Shown here: positions 1 to 10,237 of the stretch, in pieces
Numbering within the stretch: position 1 is the stretch's first letter
Layout of the letters: each line of letters begins with the position of its first letter
Assembly: GCF_008831285.2 (NCBI RefSeq)
Contig: NC_045150.1
Span: 1,560,001-1,624,000, forward strand
Length of the DNA: 64,000 nt
Source: Nymphaea colorata
Taxonomy: Eukaryota; Streptophyta; Magnoliopsida; Nymphaeales; Nymphaeaceae
Direction: 5' to 3'
The notes under the pieces: model-generated
Seen by the model: the letters and a program-made list of their open reading frames with translations, nothing else
Database searches by the model: none
Told to the model about the DNA's origin: nothing
Made by a program: the position numbers and the translations under genes

Positions 1-721
1 CACTGATTGGGTCGTGAGATAGACCTACCCTTTTGACTGAGCTGGGCCCATGTTGACCGAACCTACCTGAAATGGGCACCACATTTGGGTGCACCTGGGT
101 GAAACCTACTTGGATTAAGTAGGTTAAGTGAGTTTAATTATAACACTTATTGCTCCTTTGAAATTTGATTTTTCTTTAACTAAGGGAGAGACAGAGAGAT
201 TAATGTCGCTCTTTTCCTATGAACCCTTATTCATTGTCTCTTGAATATGATTTTTCTCATTTAATTGAGAGAAGAATATATATATTTTTTAAAAAAAGGT
301 GGTACATGACCCCTGGGATGGCTTTCGACCACAGGGCTGGGTGGGGCCCACACGTGGGTCCCACATAGCTTTCTAGACCGAATTAGATCCAATTCTTGGA
401 TTTGAATCAAAGTTTGAATTTTTCAATTGGATATGGATTTCAAATGACATTTGTAATTGGATTTGGATTCCAAATGACACTTGTAATTGGATTTAGATTC
501 CAAATGACATTTGTAATTGGATTTGGATTCCAAATCATAATTTGGATCTAGTTTAGGCTCGTATTCCTGGTTTGGGATTTGCATCACGAGTCAAATTCAT
601 AATTTGAATCTAAATTGTGTTTAGATTCTAAATTGTATTTGAAATTGCAATTTTTCACAATTCTTTTGTAAAATTTTAACATTTCTTCAATTCTGATATG
701 AAAAAATTTGGGGTGTTAACA
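1..721 (-). repeat. 3' LTR, partial (U3 part)
   Basis: This matches 13721-14426 over its whole length with scattered substitutions; the first 150 bases agree at roughly 93 % by eye. The end CA at 720-721 is the complement of the LTR's TG start. The rest of this LTR lies outside the window. It holds four tandem 30-bp units where the other LTR has about three. Confidence 0.9.
425..535. repeat. 30-bp tandem repeat in U3 (about 4 units)
   Basis: Units contain AATTGGATTTGGATTCCAAA followed by TGACATTTGT with a 30-bp period. The same array with about three units is at 14146-14245 in the other LTR. Copy number differs between the LTRs, so the array changed after insertion. Confidence 0.85.
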
Positions 722-738
722 GATGCTCCTCTTTACTG
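722..738 (-). other. Polypurine tract of the Tat/Ogre element
   Basis: The minus strand reads CAGTAAAGAGGAGCATC directly before the LTR start TGTTAACACC. A purine-rich AAAGAGGAG run next to the 3' LTR is the standard plus-strand priming site. Confidence 0.75.
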
Positions 739-1814
739 TTAAGCAAGTTGTAGACTTGGCTTAATAGCAAAGGTTCGCACACCAAAGTTTTACAACTGTT
801 TGAAAAATCTATTTTCCAAACAATGCTGAACTATCCTCACTCGAGAGGAAATACTAGGCATATACCTGAAATAAGAAGATTTTTCTCTATCTCACAAGAG
901 ACTGTGTAGAGGAATTGATGTTGGTTGGAAAATTTTACAATTGTGAAAGTTTTGCATTTGATGCTTGGAGAACTCAACCCTTGACACCTTCGAGACCACT
1001 GGCAAGCATCTTTTCTCTCCTTTTTACTTAATTTTTCACCTTTTGGCTTTATCATTTGAATTTTGATTTTCTTATTGAGCTACCCTTCACTCTTAGGGGA
1101 AATATCTCACCACCCCAAAAGCTACTACGGAGTTCCACCGCTTTGGTGGTTTTGTGTAGTTTGCTTTTTGCAATATCAAATCTTTCGAACTTTCTTCTGA
1201 ACCCTTGTAGCCAGCTTTGGGCCGGTAACTCCCAGACCAGTTGGCCTTAGGGCACCAAGTGTAAAACACTCATTGAACTTACTTACTCCAATTTAGAAGG
1301 CTTTAGGAGACTTAATATAAGCAAAATGTTCATGGATTGCTTTTTAGCTTTATGGTGTAAGCATAGGTCATATGCCCATCTGCGCCTGCAGAGCTTTGAA
1401 CCATAGGAACAACTACATTCACCCTGAGCTCATCGCTCAACTCATTTTGTTTGATAGCCTTTTCTTGCAACTTGCCAAGGTCTTTTAGGTCACAAGGGCT
1501 TTCTCTTATGGTGTCTCATGCTAAACCTTTACAAGTGCCAATTGTTGGGACCAACATTAATTTCTATACATTAATCCCCCAATTTCATTAGGAATTTCTT
1601 GTATAGTTCAAGTCAATGCCCTTGCTGTTGTCCTCAAGGCATGGGCTAAGTTTGAAAATTTTGAAAAATTTGATGCATTTTTGAAACTTTCTCTAAGGGA
1701 TACTATGCCCCTTGGTTTAAAAATTGTTAAGAATGTGCTTATCAAAGCACAATTGTTTTGAAATTTTTGAATTACAAATTCAAGTATAGAATTTCTTGAG
1801 ATGCAAAGCATTAA

Positions 1815-2944
1815 TTAGATCAAGGATTTCGACCCTACCGGCATCAATCAATCGATAAGAGTTGTGAGGTGGAACCTCTTGGACGACATATGGTCCTTTC
1901 CAGTTTGGTGCCCATTTTCCTTTGGGTCTACTCCCGAGTGGAACTATAGATCTTAGTACAAAAACATTTACTTGGAATTTTCTTTTGATGACCGATTTGG
2001 CATAACGTCAGGCGACTCTCTTGCAATAAACTACAACATGCTAAGCCGCTTATACTCTTTTCTCGTCTAGGAGGTCTAATTAAGCAAGTCTCTTTTTTTT
2101 ATGCTTGCTAATTAGGAGTTCAATGAGTGTAGCAAATTTCATTGCTGGTTTTTGGACATATAATGGAAGGACAATTTTCGTTCCATATACTAATTCTGTT
2201 GTTGTAGCATTAGTGGGTGTCGAATATTGTGGTTCGATATACCCAAAGTGCATTGTGCATTTTCTCGTGCCAATCTCAACCTGCTTCAACAGTCCTTTCT
2301 AAGACACAAATCAAATTTTTGTTGGTTGCCTATGTCTGACCATTACCTTGAGGGTAATATGGAGAAGAAAAATGATGTTGTATTTTGTATTTGAGGCAGA
2401 GATTGTGCACCTTCTCATTTTTAAAATGAGTACCATTATAAAAAATGATATCGTCTGGAATGCCAAATCTACACAAAAGGCTTTTGTGAATGAATGACAC
2501 TACATGTCGTCCTTCGACTATTTTTAAGGTGATTGCTTCAACCCATTTGGTGAAATAATCTGTAGCTGCAAGAAAATACCTGTGTCCATTTGAGGCAGGT
2601 GGATTGATTGGACTGACCACGTCGAAGGCCCACATAGAGAATGACTAGGGTGAGCTGACCGAATAAAGGTATGCTACTCGAGCATGAATTGATGGTGCAT
2701 GCAACTCACATTTGATGCTTTTCTTGACAAATTGGTGACAGTTTCTCTGCATTGTGGGCCAATAGTACCCTGTCATAACTATCTGCTTGACGAGGGTCTG
2801 ATACCCTACATGTCCCCCACAAATTCCTTCATGAGATTCTTGAATCACTTCTAATGCCTCATTTGTATCGAGACATCTAGCATATTTTGTGTTGAATCCT
2901 CTTTTGTATAGGATGTCAGCTAAAATGAAATGTCTTGAAGACAT
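1815..2944 (-). pseudogene. Integrase (zinc finger, DDE core, C-terminal domain), broken
   Basis: 2944-2645 encodes the HHCC-type zinc-binding part (GGHVGYQTLVKQ, YYWPTMQRNCHQF, then C..C). 2635-2330 encodes the catalytic core: AFDVVSPINPP with the first Asp, ATDYFTKWVEA with the second Asp, FNGTH-type motif mutated to FYNGTHFKNE, and YYPQGNGQT. 2289-2080 continues with TPTNATTTELVYG. The minus strand at about 1870-1990 still reads a GPYVV-type C-terminal motif. Stops and frame changes separate the pieces at about 2640 and 2300, so no functional enzyme is made. It is the most 3' coding part of the element, as expected for Ty3/gypsy order. Confidence 0.9.
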
Positions 2945-3009
2945 GTGTCTCAGAACAATTTGCTCTTTTCGAGAGATTTCAGGTGGAAGTGTTCCTCAGA
3001 GAAAAATCG

Positions 3010-3831
3010 TTAATGTTCTGATACCATGGTGTTTCTCTGTCTTTTGCTTTCTCTATCTTTTGCTTGTAACACCTGTTCTAGTATGACAAAAGATGGTTGT
3101 TTGAGTCTTCTGACTTCAAAAGATCTGATAGATTCTCCAAGTTTAAAAGTGATGGTAGAGCCCAAACTGGCCAAACCGTCTGCAATAAGGTTAAATTCTC
3201 TTTTGACACGCAAGATCTGGTACTCCTCGAATTGTTTTAAGAGAGAAGTTGCTAACTCTTGATAAAGGATCAATTTTTGATCTTTGACTTGCCAATTTCC
3301 ATTGACTTGACTGACAACTAAGAAAGAATCTCCAAAAATGTGAACTCTTTGCACTTTAAATTTGAGAAGCATTAAGATTCCTTGGATTAGAGCCTCGTAT
3401 TTTGCCATATTATGCGTAAGTTCGGTTCTTGGATTAGAGCCTCGTAAATTCAATTTGAGGGAGTAAGGAATCTTTTCATTCTCTGGTGTGATGAGAAGTA
3501 TCCAAATGCCTGCCCCCGTTGTGCTTTTAGATCCATCGAAATGAATTTCCCACATCGACTCTGGTTCGGTCGTTAGGACATGCTCATTTGGAAAATCATC
3601 GTTTGTTCTAATTTCTTCAAATAGAGGAAAATCTATCAATTGATTTGCGATGGCTTGACCCTTGATTGATTTCTGTGACACATATTCCAAATCATATTGC
3701 ATCAACGAAACCTTCCGCTTTGTTGTCCTTCCATTTAGAAATGGCTGCTCAAGGATATATTTAAGTAGATTGAGTTTGGATAAAATTTTAACCTCGCATG
3801 ACAATAGATAGTGCCTTAATTTTTGACACAT
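3010..3831 (-). pseudogene. Second, archaeal-type RNase H (aRNH) of the Tat lineage, open over 273 codons
   Basis: The longest open frame left in the element. After a linker it reads EIHFDGSKSTTGAGIWI (first catalytic Asp), MAKYEALIQGILM (catalytic Glu region), HIFGDSFLVVSQVNG (catalytic Asp) and FNLIADGLASLG (final Asp). This is the RVT_3-like RNase H that Tat elements carry between the normal RNase H and integrase. The stretch NPRTELTHNMAKYEA has a small internal insertion: a short string (GGATTAGAGCCTCGTA) occurs twice at about 3381 and 3431, a local slippage duplication. The frame is open but its neighbours are broken, so it is a remnant. Confidence 0.9.
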
Positions 3832-4930
3832 TCATACCAAGGCTAAGCAAGTTTTTTCCATGTGAGAGTAATTCTTTTCATACTGCACAAATGTCTTGCT
3901 GATGTAATAGACGACATGTTCTATTTGACATCCTTCTTCATATTGAGAAAAAAATTTACCACAGGCTGAATTGTTAATTGTGATGTAAAGAAGTAGAGGT
4001 TTCTCCCGAATTTGGGGTTTTAGAATTGGTGGGCAAAAAAGATACTTCTTGATCTTTTTGAATGAAGCTTGACATTCATGTTCCCATTCAAACTTGACTT
4101 CTTTCCATAGTAAATGGTTGAAGGGTTCACATCTCATGGCAAGATTAGATATAAACCTTCTGATTGACTGAATCCTGCCTTGCAAGCTGCGTAACTCCTT
4201 AAGATTTATTTGCGGTGGCATTTCAATTATCACCTTTGCTTTGGAGGGATCCATCTCGATTCCTTTTTGTTGACCATAAATCCCAAAAGCTTACCAGATT
4301 CCACACTAAATACAATTTTTTGTGGATTCAACCTAAGCTTATATTACAAGAGTCTATAAAAAACTTGAGAGAAAATGCTGATATGATTCTCCTTTGTTTT
4401 TGACTTAATTAGTGGATCATACACATATGCATCCATAATTTGATGCATTTAAAAGATAGCTGCCATAGCCCTTTGATATGTTGCCTCAGTGTTCTTCAGA
4501 CCAAATGACATTATGGTATAGCAGAAGGTGTCCAATGGGGTTGTAAATGATGTTTTGGCTTGATTTTGAACAACCAGCTTAATTAGGCTATAGTCAGAAT
4601 ATTCATCCATAAAAGAGAACATAGTATGACCTACGGTACTATCTACCAACAAATCGATGTTTGGAACTGCATAGTCATCCTTTGGTATGACTTTATTCAA
4701 ATCTTTGAAATCGATGCAGAGTCGAATTTTACCATTTTTCTTTGGAACTACCACGATGTTTGCTAACCATTCAGGATAGTCAATTATTCAAATGAACCAT
4801 GCCTTTAGTAGGTCTTTTAGGTCTTCCTTAACTTTCCCCTCAAGACGAGGGTCTAGTTTTCTCAACTTTTGTTTGATTGATTTGCATTCTGGTTTTAATG
4901 GTACTCGATGCTCGAGTAATTTTGTATCGA
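3832..4930 (-). pseudogene. Reverse transcriptase and first RNase H, broken
   Basis: From the upstream end the minus strand reads the RT entry region (DYPEWLANIVVVPKK near 4750), then LCIDFKDLNKVIPKDD and FSFMDEYSDYSLIKL (first catalytic Asp kept) and CYTIMSFGLKNTEATYQRA at 4754-4449. The second catalytic motif, normally YVDD, reads YVYD at about 4410-4420. 4254-3832 gives the RT thumb (EMPPQINLKELRSLQGRIQ) and the conventional RNase H connection (LLLYITINNSACGKF, VVYYISKTF). Stops at about 4755, 4448 and 4300 break it. The lost Asp alone would abolish polymerase activity. Confidence 0.9.
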
Positions 4931-5738
4931 GTCCTGGCATATCCTCATAAGTCCATACAAAGGCTTCTTAATGCTCTTTGAGGAAGTCTATCAACTTTTC
5001 TCTTTCTTCTGGTGAGAGACTTGTTCCAATTTGTAAAATCTTTGGATTCTCTTATGTGCCAATATTAATTTCCTTAATCGGGTCATTAATCAAAGGTGAC
5101 AGTTGATCTTGCTTTCTTATTTGGATGAATTCTGGAAATTCTACCTTGAGTTATGGATTTACCTCCTTGAAGGCTTTTAATGTTTGATCCTCAAATGCCA
5201 TCCTAAAGATTATAAAGAGGTTAGATAGGATTTGAGACATTTTATATAAAAGTAAATTGCATATGTCATTGCATATTTGAAGGTATTACAAAATAATGAC
5301 AGTTGGTCTATTGGAGTACAATGATGACAAAATAACAAAACGATGACTGGATGACAAAATGATAGCGGATTTGTTGATTCAGATTGATGGTGAACATCCG
5401 CCTTTGGTGTTGCTCTTGACAAAATGTACTCACTTAAATTTTTCTTCGGCATCTATTTTTTCATAACTTTTGACATCCCAAGGCTTGAGTTCCTCGTTGT
5501 CCTGTCAAGATAATTGGCTCTAAGATTTCATTTTCATGTTTGCCAAGGCCAATAAATGGTTGGTAGCCATGGCGCATGAGCCAATCCAATCCTTTCTCAT
5601 TCTAGCAGAAATTTTTGAACAATAGATGACATTTGTATCTTGTTTCAGGCTTGGTATCATTTTCCCCCACATTTGCTTCTTTGGCTTCTGAATGGCCAAT
5701 TTGCTAAGACTTTGAGATATCTCTTCTTCTTTGCAGAC
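4931..5738 (-). other. Protease-RT linker of the element, no intact frame
   Basis: This lies between the protease and RT pieces. The minus strand near 4800-4930 gives the charged linker that precedes RT in this lineage. The rest (about 5200-5700) has no domain I recognise and is full of stops. Confidence 0.5.
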
Positions 5739-6250
5739 TCAAATGCTAGGTACCTCGATTGTATATGTTGGTACTGGAATTATTGGATGCACAAGATGAT
5801 TTTGCATGTCCTCTGCATAGATCGTTATAGTATTCTTGTTGTGAGTCCACTTAACGCACTGATGTAGAGTGGAAGGAACCGCATTGGTAGCATGGATCCA
5901 TGGTCTTCCAAGCAACAAATTGAATGAGGCTTCTATATCCACCACATGGAATAAAACCCGATGATACGTATCAGAGATATTCAAATCTAAACATATACAT
6001 CCATGCAAGGTTGTCCTGTTCTGTCATATCCATGGATGAAAATTGATAACGAAGTATAGTTGGCTTGTCTTATGCCTAATGTACAAGTTGTCTGCTATGG
6101 AAAAATATTCAGGCTTGCTTCACCATCGATTAAAACATGGGAGACTCTGGTGACCCTTGTTTCTACCACTATGTGTAAGGCATCATTATGCGATGCACCT
6201 CCAATTGGTAGATCTTTATCAGAAAATGTGATCAGACCATTTTCATAGTT
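5739..6250 (-). pseudogene. Aspartic protease region, broken
   Basis: The minus strand from about 6235 reads GGASHNDALHIVVETRVTRV and then SHVLIDGEASLNIF, which contains the D-[GS] active-site type of retroviral-like proteases (DGE here where DTG/DSG/DGG is usual). 6008-5739 continues with HVVDIEASFNLLLGRPWIHA, the conserved LLGRPW flap/helix motif, and VPSTLHQCVKW. Stops interrupt it at about 6110 and 6010. The position between gag and RT agrees with Ty3/gypsy order. Confidence 0.85.
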
Positions 6251-6259
6251 AGGGCTAAA

Positions 6260-7681
6260 TCATTCCTTCTTGACTTGAGGTAAGGGGACTAATTCCTTGA
6301 AAATGGACTCCAAAGGTTCAGGATCCCATATTTGTGACTTTTGATCGATCTCTATCCAATTGTCTTGTTTGTCTAACCCAGTTTGTGCGTTGATTGATCC
6401 TTTATCATGTTTGGAAAGTAACCCAAAGAAATCCTGGAATGCTTTATTCCTTTTGTTTGCCACCACAACTTCATGATTTGTTGAAAACCTTACCATTGAC
6501 ATTGTTCATTTTCCATGTTCAGGAAAAGAGTTTTTGAGGATTTTTGGTTGTTCACTAACTTCCTTGATGATTTCTTTGTCGACTGCATCTTGCACAATAT
6601 TTTTAAGTACAACGGAAACTTCTGTATCATATCTTGGGGCACGATGAAATTTGCAGAATTGTTTTTTGTTTTTCCCTTCCTTGATGATTTCTTTGTCGAC
6701 CACATATTGCACAATATTTTTGAGTACAAGGCAATCTTCTCTATCATGTTCTCGGGCACGATGAAATTTGAAGAATTGTTTTTTGTTTTTCCTCATAATT
6801 GGTGGGGGGTTGGAAACTTTTGAGAGGAGCAGATTGCCTCTTCCAATCAACATGTGCATCACTTCTTCATAGCTCTATTGTAATGGGGTGAATTTTCTGT
6901 CATATCCCTATCCAAGATGTTTGTTTTTAGTGCCGCTGCTACTACTGCTAGCTTTGTTTGCTACCCCTTTATTTTTATGATAGTCTCTGCCTTTCTTTTT
7001 TTAAGGTGGCAGCATTGGCTATGATGTTGGTTGGAGCATTTTGACTCGTGTTCTTCTTCTTTGTATCTTCCCTAACCTTTACCAGAATGATGACATCAAA
7101 AGTCCATTTTCAATTCTTGCTTCGATGCATTCTGCTCTTTTGGTAAAATGAATGAAAGATTTGATTGGAGCATTAGAAATGAGGCTCCTCAACGGCTGTG
7201 TCAAATTGTTAACGATCAATCCCAATGCATGAGATTGGGAGATTGGGTCCCTCATATTGTTGTAAGAAGACCTCCATCTTTGAATAAAGTCCCTGACATT
7301 TTCACTTGGCCTTTGTTTCACATAACATAGTGTGGTGATCGTTGATGTAGTTTTGACATTATGGATGAACCTTTCGATGAAAAGGTTGATTAGTTTGTCA
7401 AATTTTTTCAATTCAACAGGATTGATATGCTTTTGGTACCACTGTATTGCAATTCCTTCCAAGCACCTTGAGAAGCATTGAAAGAGAGCTCTATGATTAT
7501 GGCAAAATTTATAACATTTAGCAAACAACATGGCCAAATGTGTCTTTGGGTCTCCATGGCCATCAAATTTGATAAATTTCTTAGGTAAGTTTTTTATATG
7601 TTTCTCATTTTCAAAACTTTTATAGAAATCTTTACAGGTGAAATTCCTTTTGTTCTTGCCTTTAAGTTGAATTGTGTTCAA
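6260..7681 (-). pseudogene. Gag, broken after the capsid-like domain
   Basis: 7681-7079 is an open 200-codon frame with the retrotransposon gag (capsid-like) signature: FIKFDGHGDPKTHLAMLFAK, LEGIAIQWYQKHINP, KFDKLINLFIERFIHN and QRPSENVRDFIQRWR. Downstream, 6862-6506 holds a CxFHRxxxHDxExCxxLK zinc-knuckle-like motif present twice in tandem. 6502-6260 is the gag-protease linker. Frames change between the parts (about 7070 and 6500). It would have formed the virus-like particle shell. Confidence 0.88.
6562..6795 (-). repeat. 117-bp tandem duplication covering the gag zinc-knuckle-like motif
   Basis: CCTTGATGATTTCTTTGTCG recurs at 6562 and 6679, and the sequence between is repeated with substitutions. 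117 bp is 39 codons, so the duplication is in frame. The copies read FFKFHRAREHDREDC and FCKFHRAPRYDTEVS: the first keeps the His and last Cys, the second keeps the first Cys. Confidence 0.85.
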
Positions 7682-8472
7682 CTTCCTGAATTTTTATTTT
7701 CCAAGATTCTCCCTTCTTCTTTTTCTTGGGAGCCTTTGGTTCTTCTTCACTATTGGATTCTATTGTAGTGTCTTTAAAATAGTCGAAATTTCTCGATGAA
7801 TATTTTTTTGTTTTCTTCCCTTTCTTTTTGGCTCACTTTGCTTGGGCTTGTTCTTCATTGAACATAATCATGTATCTCCAAAATTTTTTGTATTATTCAA
7901 ATTCTGGATCATTAGCTTCTATCTTGGGAGGTGTTTCTATGGAGGATTATTCTCCCTTGTTTCTCATAAAAGTTTCCTCTAACTCCATTTCAATCATTCT
8001 CTTTTGTTAGCTTCTAGTCTCGACCATAAAGCGGATGTTTATATTGTAAGAAAAAAAATTGAAAATGTTAAGATTTGAATTAATGAAAAATCATTTGTAC
8101 AAAGGACACAATGACAAATTTCGATTGCATATTGAAAGAAAGATGAAATTGACAAAACTTGACAAAGTTCAACAACATAACTTGACAAAACTTGGCTTGA
8201 TTAACCATAATGAACTAGACATGATGATATAGGACAAAATGATAGATGGACGGACTTCATCCACCATTTTACATATTCAGGACCCATTCCTGGACCAAGG
8301 ATAAGATACAAGTAAGCAAACGATTCCCAACGTTGTTGGGCATAGGTGTACATCCCGGACCACTCTTCGGTATCTAGTTCACACTCTACGATGGCTCATT
8401 CTGACTCAATTGGATATGTTTTCCTTTGACGCAGTGAGAATTGTTTGAGGCAACGCTCTGCATGGTATTCAA
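7682..8472 (-). other. Spacer between gag and ORF1, no recognisable gene
   Basis: A Lys/Glu-rich low-complexity minus-strand stretch lies near 7700-7850, probably the degenerate N-terminus of gag or the C-terminus of ORF1. The remainder has no frame I can assign. Confidence 0.4.
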
Positions 8473-9439
8473 CTATGAAGAAGGGTTCCAATACAAGACT
8501 TTCTCTGACTGGGTTGTAAGTGTATCTTGACTTGATGACTTCTCAATCAAAGAAGTCCCAAATGATGGCTGAGTCATCCACTTACTCCATCTTCCTACGG
8601 TAGTACTCCATACCAGATAACTGGTTGTTGGTGTTTTGAAAATGACATGATTGTGGCCCCATGTGTTTGTAGAACCATGCTTGTAGTGCGAAGACACATC
8701 ATTCTATCGAGTCTCCATCCCCAATTGAAAATTTGGTCAGGCCTCTGTAAAGGAATGCTAAGGCTATCATTGCTATGGATATGTAACGGACTTTAACATG
8801 CCCCCATTTTCTGAAGAGGCGAGCTGTATGAAAATCCATTATGTGTTCTTCGTTATTGAAGAAGATAAGATCCGCAGTACAAGTCACCATATAATTTTTG
8901 TACTTGTCTGCAACACTTGTAGATAGTGAAGCAGAGTTGACATATTGGGAATATTTTTCACCAAGTTCTTGTAGTTGAAAATATTGATGTCCATCTTTCT
9001 CTAAAAAGGGCCAACTTCGTTTTCCTATGAGTTTACAAATCACTTCTAGAGTTTTGACTTGACCTTGATTCACAAGGAACTGGTCTTCAATTGGTCCTCT
9101 TGGGTCACCTTTTGGCTTTGGTAAACCCATAATGCTTGAAAACTCATCTAGAGTGATTGTCATTTTACCCTATGGAAACCATAATGTATTGGTCCTTAGG
9201 TTCCATCTCTCAGCAATTGCATGGATTAAACTGCCATTGATAGGTTGCATGGCATGACTGACTGCTTCATCGAGACCGCAATCTTCTAAGTTGTCTAGGA
9301 ACATACACCAAAAAGTTGGGTACCATGAAAGATACCACCAAGGTAGGTAGACTCCACTTGGAATGATGTGAAGTCCGGATCGACCTTGACCCAACCCGAA
9401 TATGATGTGTTCATATGAGAAAATGTTTTCTGAGTCCAT
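8473..9439 (-). pseudogene. ORF1 upstream of gag: plant mobile domain-like protein, interrupted by in-frame stops
   Basis: Three successive minus-strand frames in the same phase are separated only by single stops at about 9169 and 8698. They read as one protein of about 320 residues. Motifs are HAMQPINGSLIHAIAERWN, then TLWFP-stop-GKMTITLDEFSSIMGLP, and after the second stop CVFALQAWFYKHM. The pattern 'ERW...T..F.FP.G.M.ITL.E....MGLP' is that of the plant mobile domain (PMD/MAIN-type) and DUF7745-like retroelement proteins. Ogre elements carry an ORF1 in this place with no established function. The start Met chosen (9439) lies in the innermost of three 40-bp repeats. The product's role is unknown and this copy is dead. 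Confidence 0.75.
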
Positions 9440-9520
9440 CTATGATGTGGTCATATGAGAAAATGCTTTTTGAGTCCATCTATGATGTGGTCATATGAGA
9501 AAATGCTTTCTGAGTCCATC
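9401..9520 (-). repeat. Three 40-bp tandem copies spanning the ORF1 start
   Basis: TATGATGTGKTCATATGAGA recurs at 9401, 9441 and 9481, each followed by AAATGYTTTYTGAGTCCATC. Each unit contains the ATG of ORF1 on the minus strand. Forty is not a multiple of three, so only the ATG at 9439 is in phase with the PMD frame. Confidence 0.9.
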
Positions 9521-10218
9521 TGGACAAGAGAAAGTATTAGATGTTGATATAATTTGACCCAATAGAGACTTGAGAAAAGTTTTGACATTGGATTTGGACA
9601 TGGACTTGGAGGCAAAGTAAAACTTCACTTTTCATGCATCAAACAAGCAATTGATAATGCAATTCCTATGACTCTTGCCTATATGCATTGTTTTGCAAGT
9701 TGGTTTTGGAACCTATGGAAAATAAATGGGTAAATTGTTCTTGATTTATCCAAAATTTAAGGTATGCCTATATACCAAATTTATAGTACTGGAATAGACT
9801 TCTTCAAGGGTTTTCTAGATTTGGGCTCTCCAATTCTCCTTGTTCACCCATCGATATACTGGGACTATTGTCCGTTTCGGTATTAATGAGGAGACTTCTC
9901 AGTCAAATTGGGTAGTCCAGCCTGGCAACATGATGACCGGGATATGATATAAGTAAGAATTTGTTTTTCAAAACTCATGAGAAGATGCAAAATAGATGGC
10001 TCTATTGCATACATTCCTAAGAAATAGATTTGAAAATTTGAGAGCATATATGGGTTCCATTCAATACCTAAATTGAGGAGGGGTAGGATAAATTGAAATA
10101 AAAGGAGTTCATGTAATCTCTTCAATGTTTACTATATGATGCCGGTATGCATGTTTATGAAAAATTTTGTGCAATAACTTGTATATAATCCAAATAGGTC
10201 CTTAGACAGCTGATGACG
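9521..10218 (-). other. Untranslated leader of the Tat/Ogre element
   Basis: This lies between the primer binding site and ORF1. No protein motif is recognised; an 80-codon minus frame at 10125-9883 has no similarity I know. Confidence 0.5.
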
Positions 10219-10237
10219 GGTCCCACCGGGTGTGCCA
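10219..10237 (-). other. Primer binding site
   Basis: The minus strand reads TGGCACACCCGGTGGGACC, two bases (GA) after the LTR end ...AAACA. It starts TGG, complementary to a tRNA CCA tail, and resembles the TGGCACGCCCxGTGGGACC stretch that I recall just after the LTR in Tat-type plant elements. It fixes the LTR boundary at 10240. Confidence 0.7.

Noticed and set aside
425-535. Regular 30-bp repeats that might look like a CRISPR array
   Set aside because: Units are contiguous without spacers, inside a plant LTR.
837-1811. Short frames on both strands next to the 3' LTR
   Set aside because: They lie in the 3' untranslated part of the Tat/Ogre element; no motif.
6515-6823. 102-codon plus-strand frame
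   Set aside because: Antisense shadow of the duplicated gag zinc-knuckle region.
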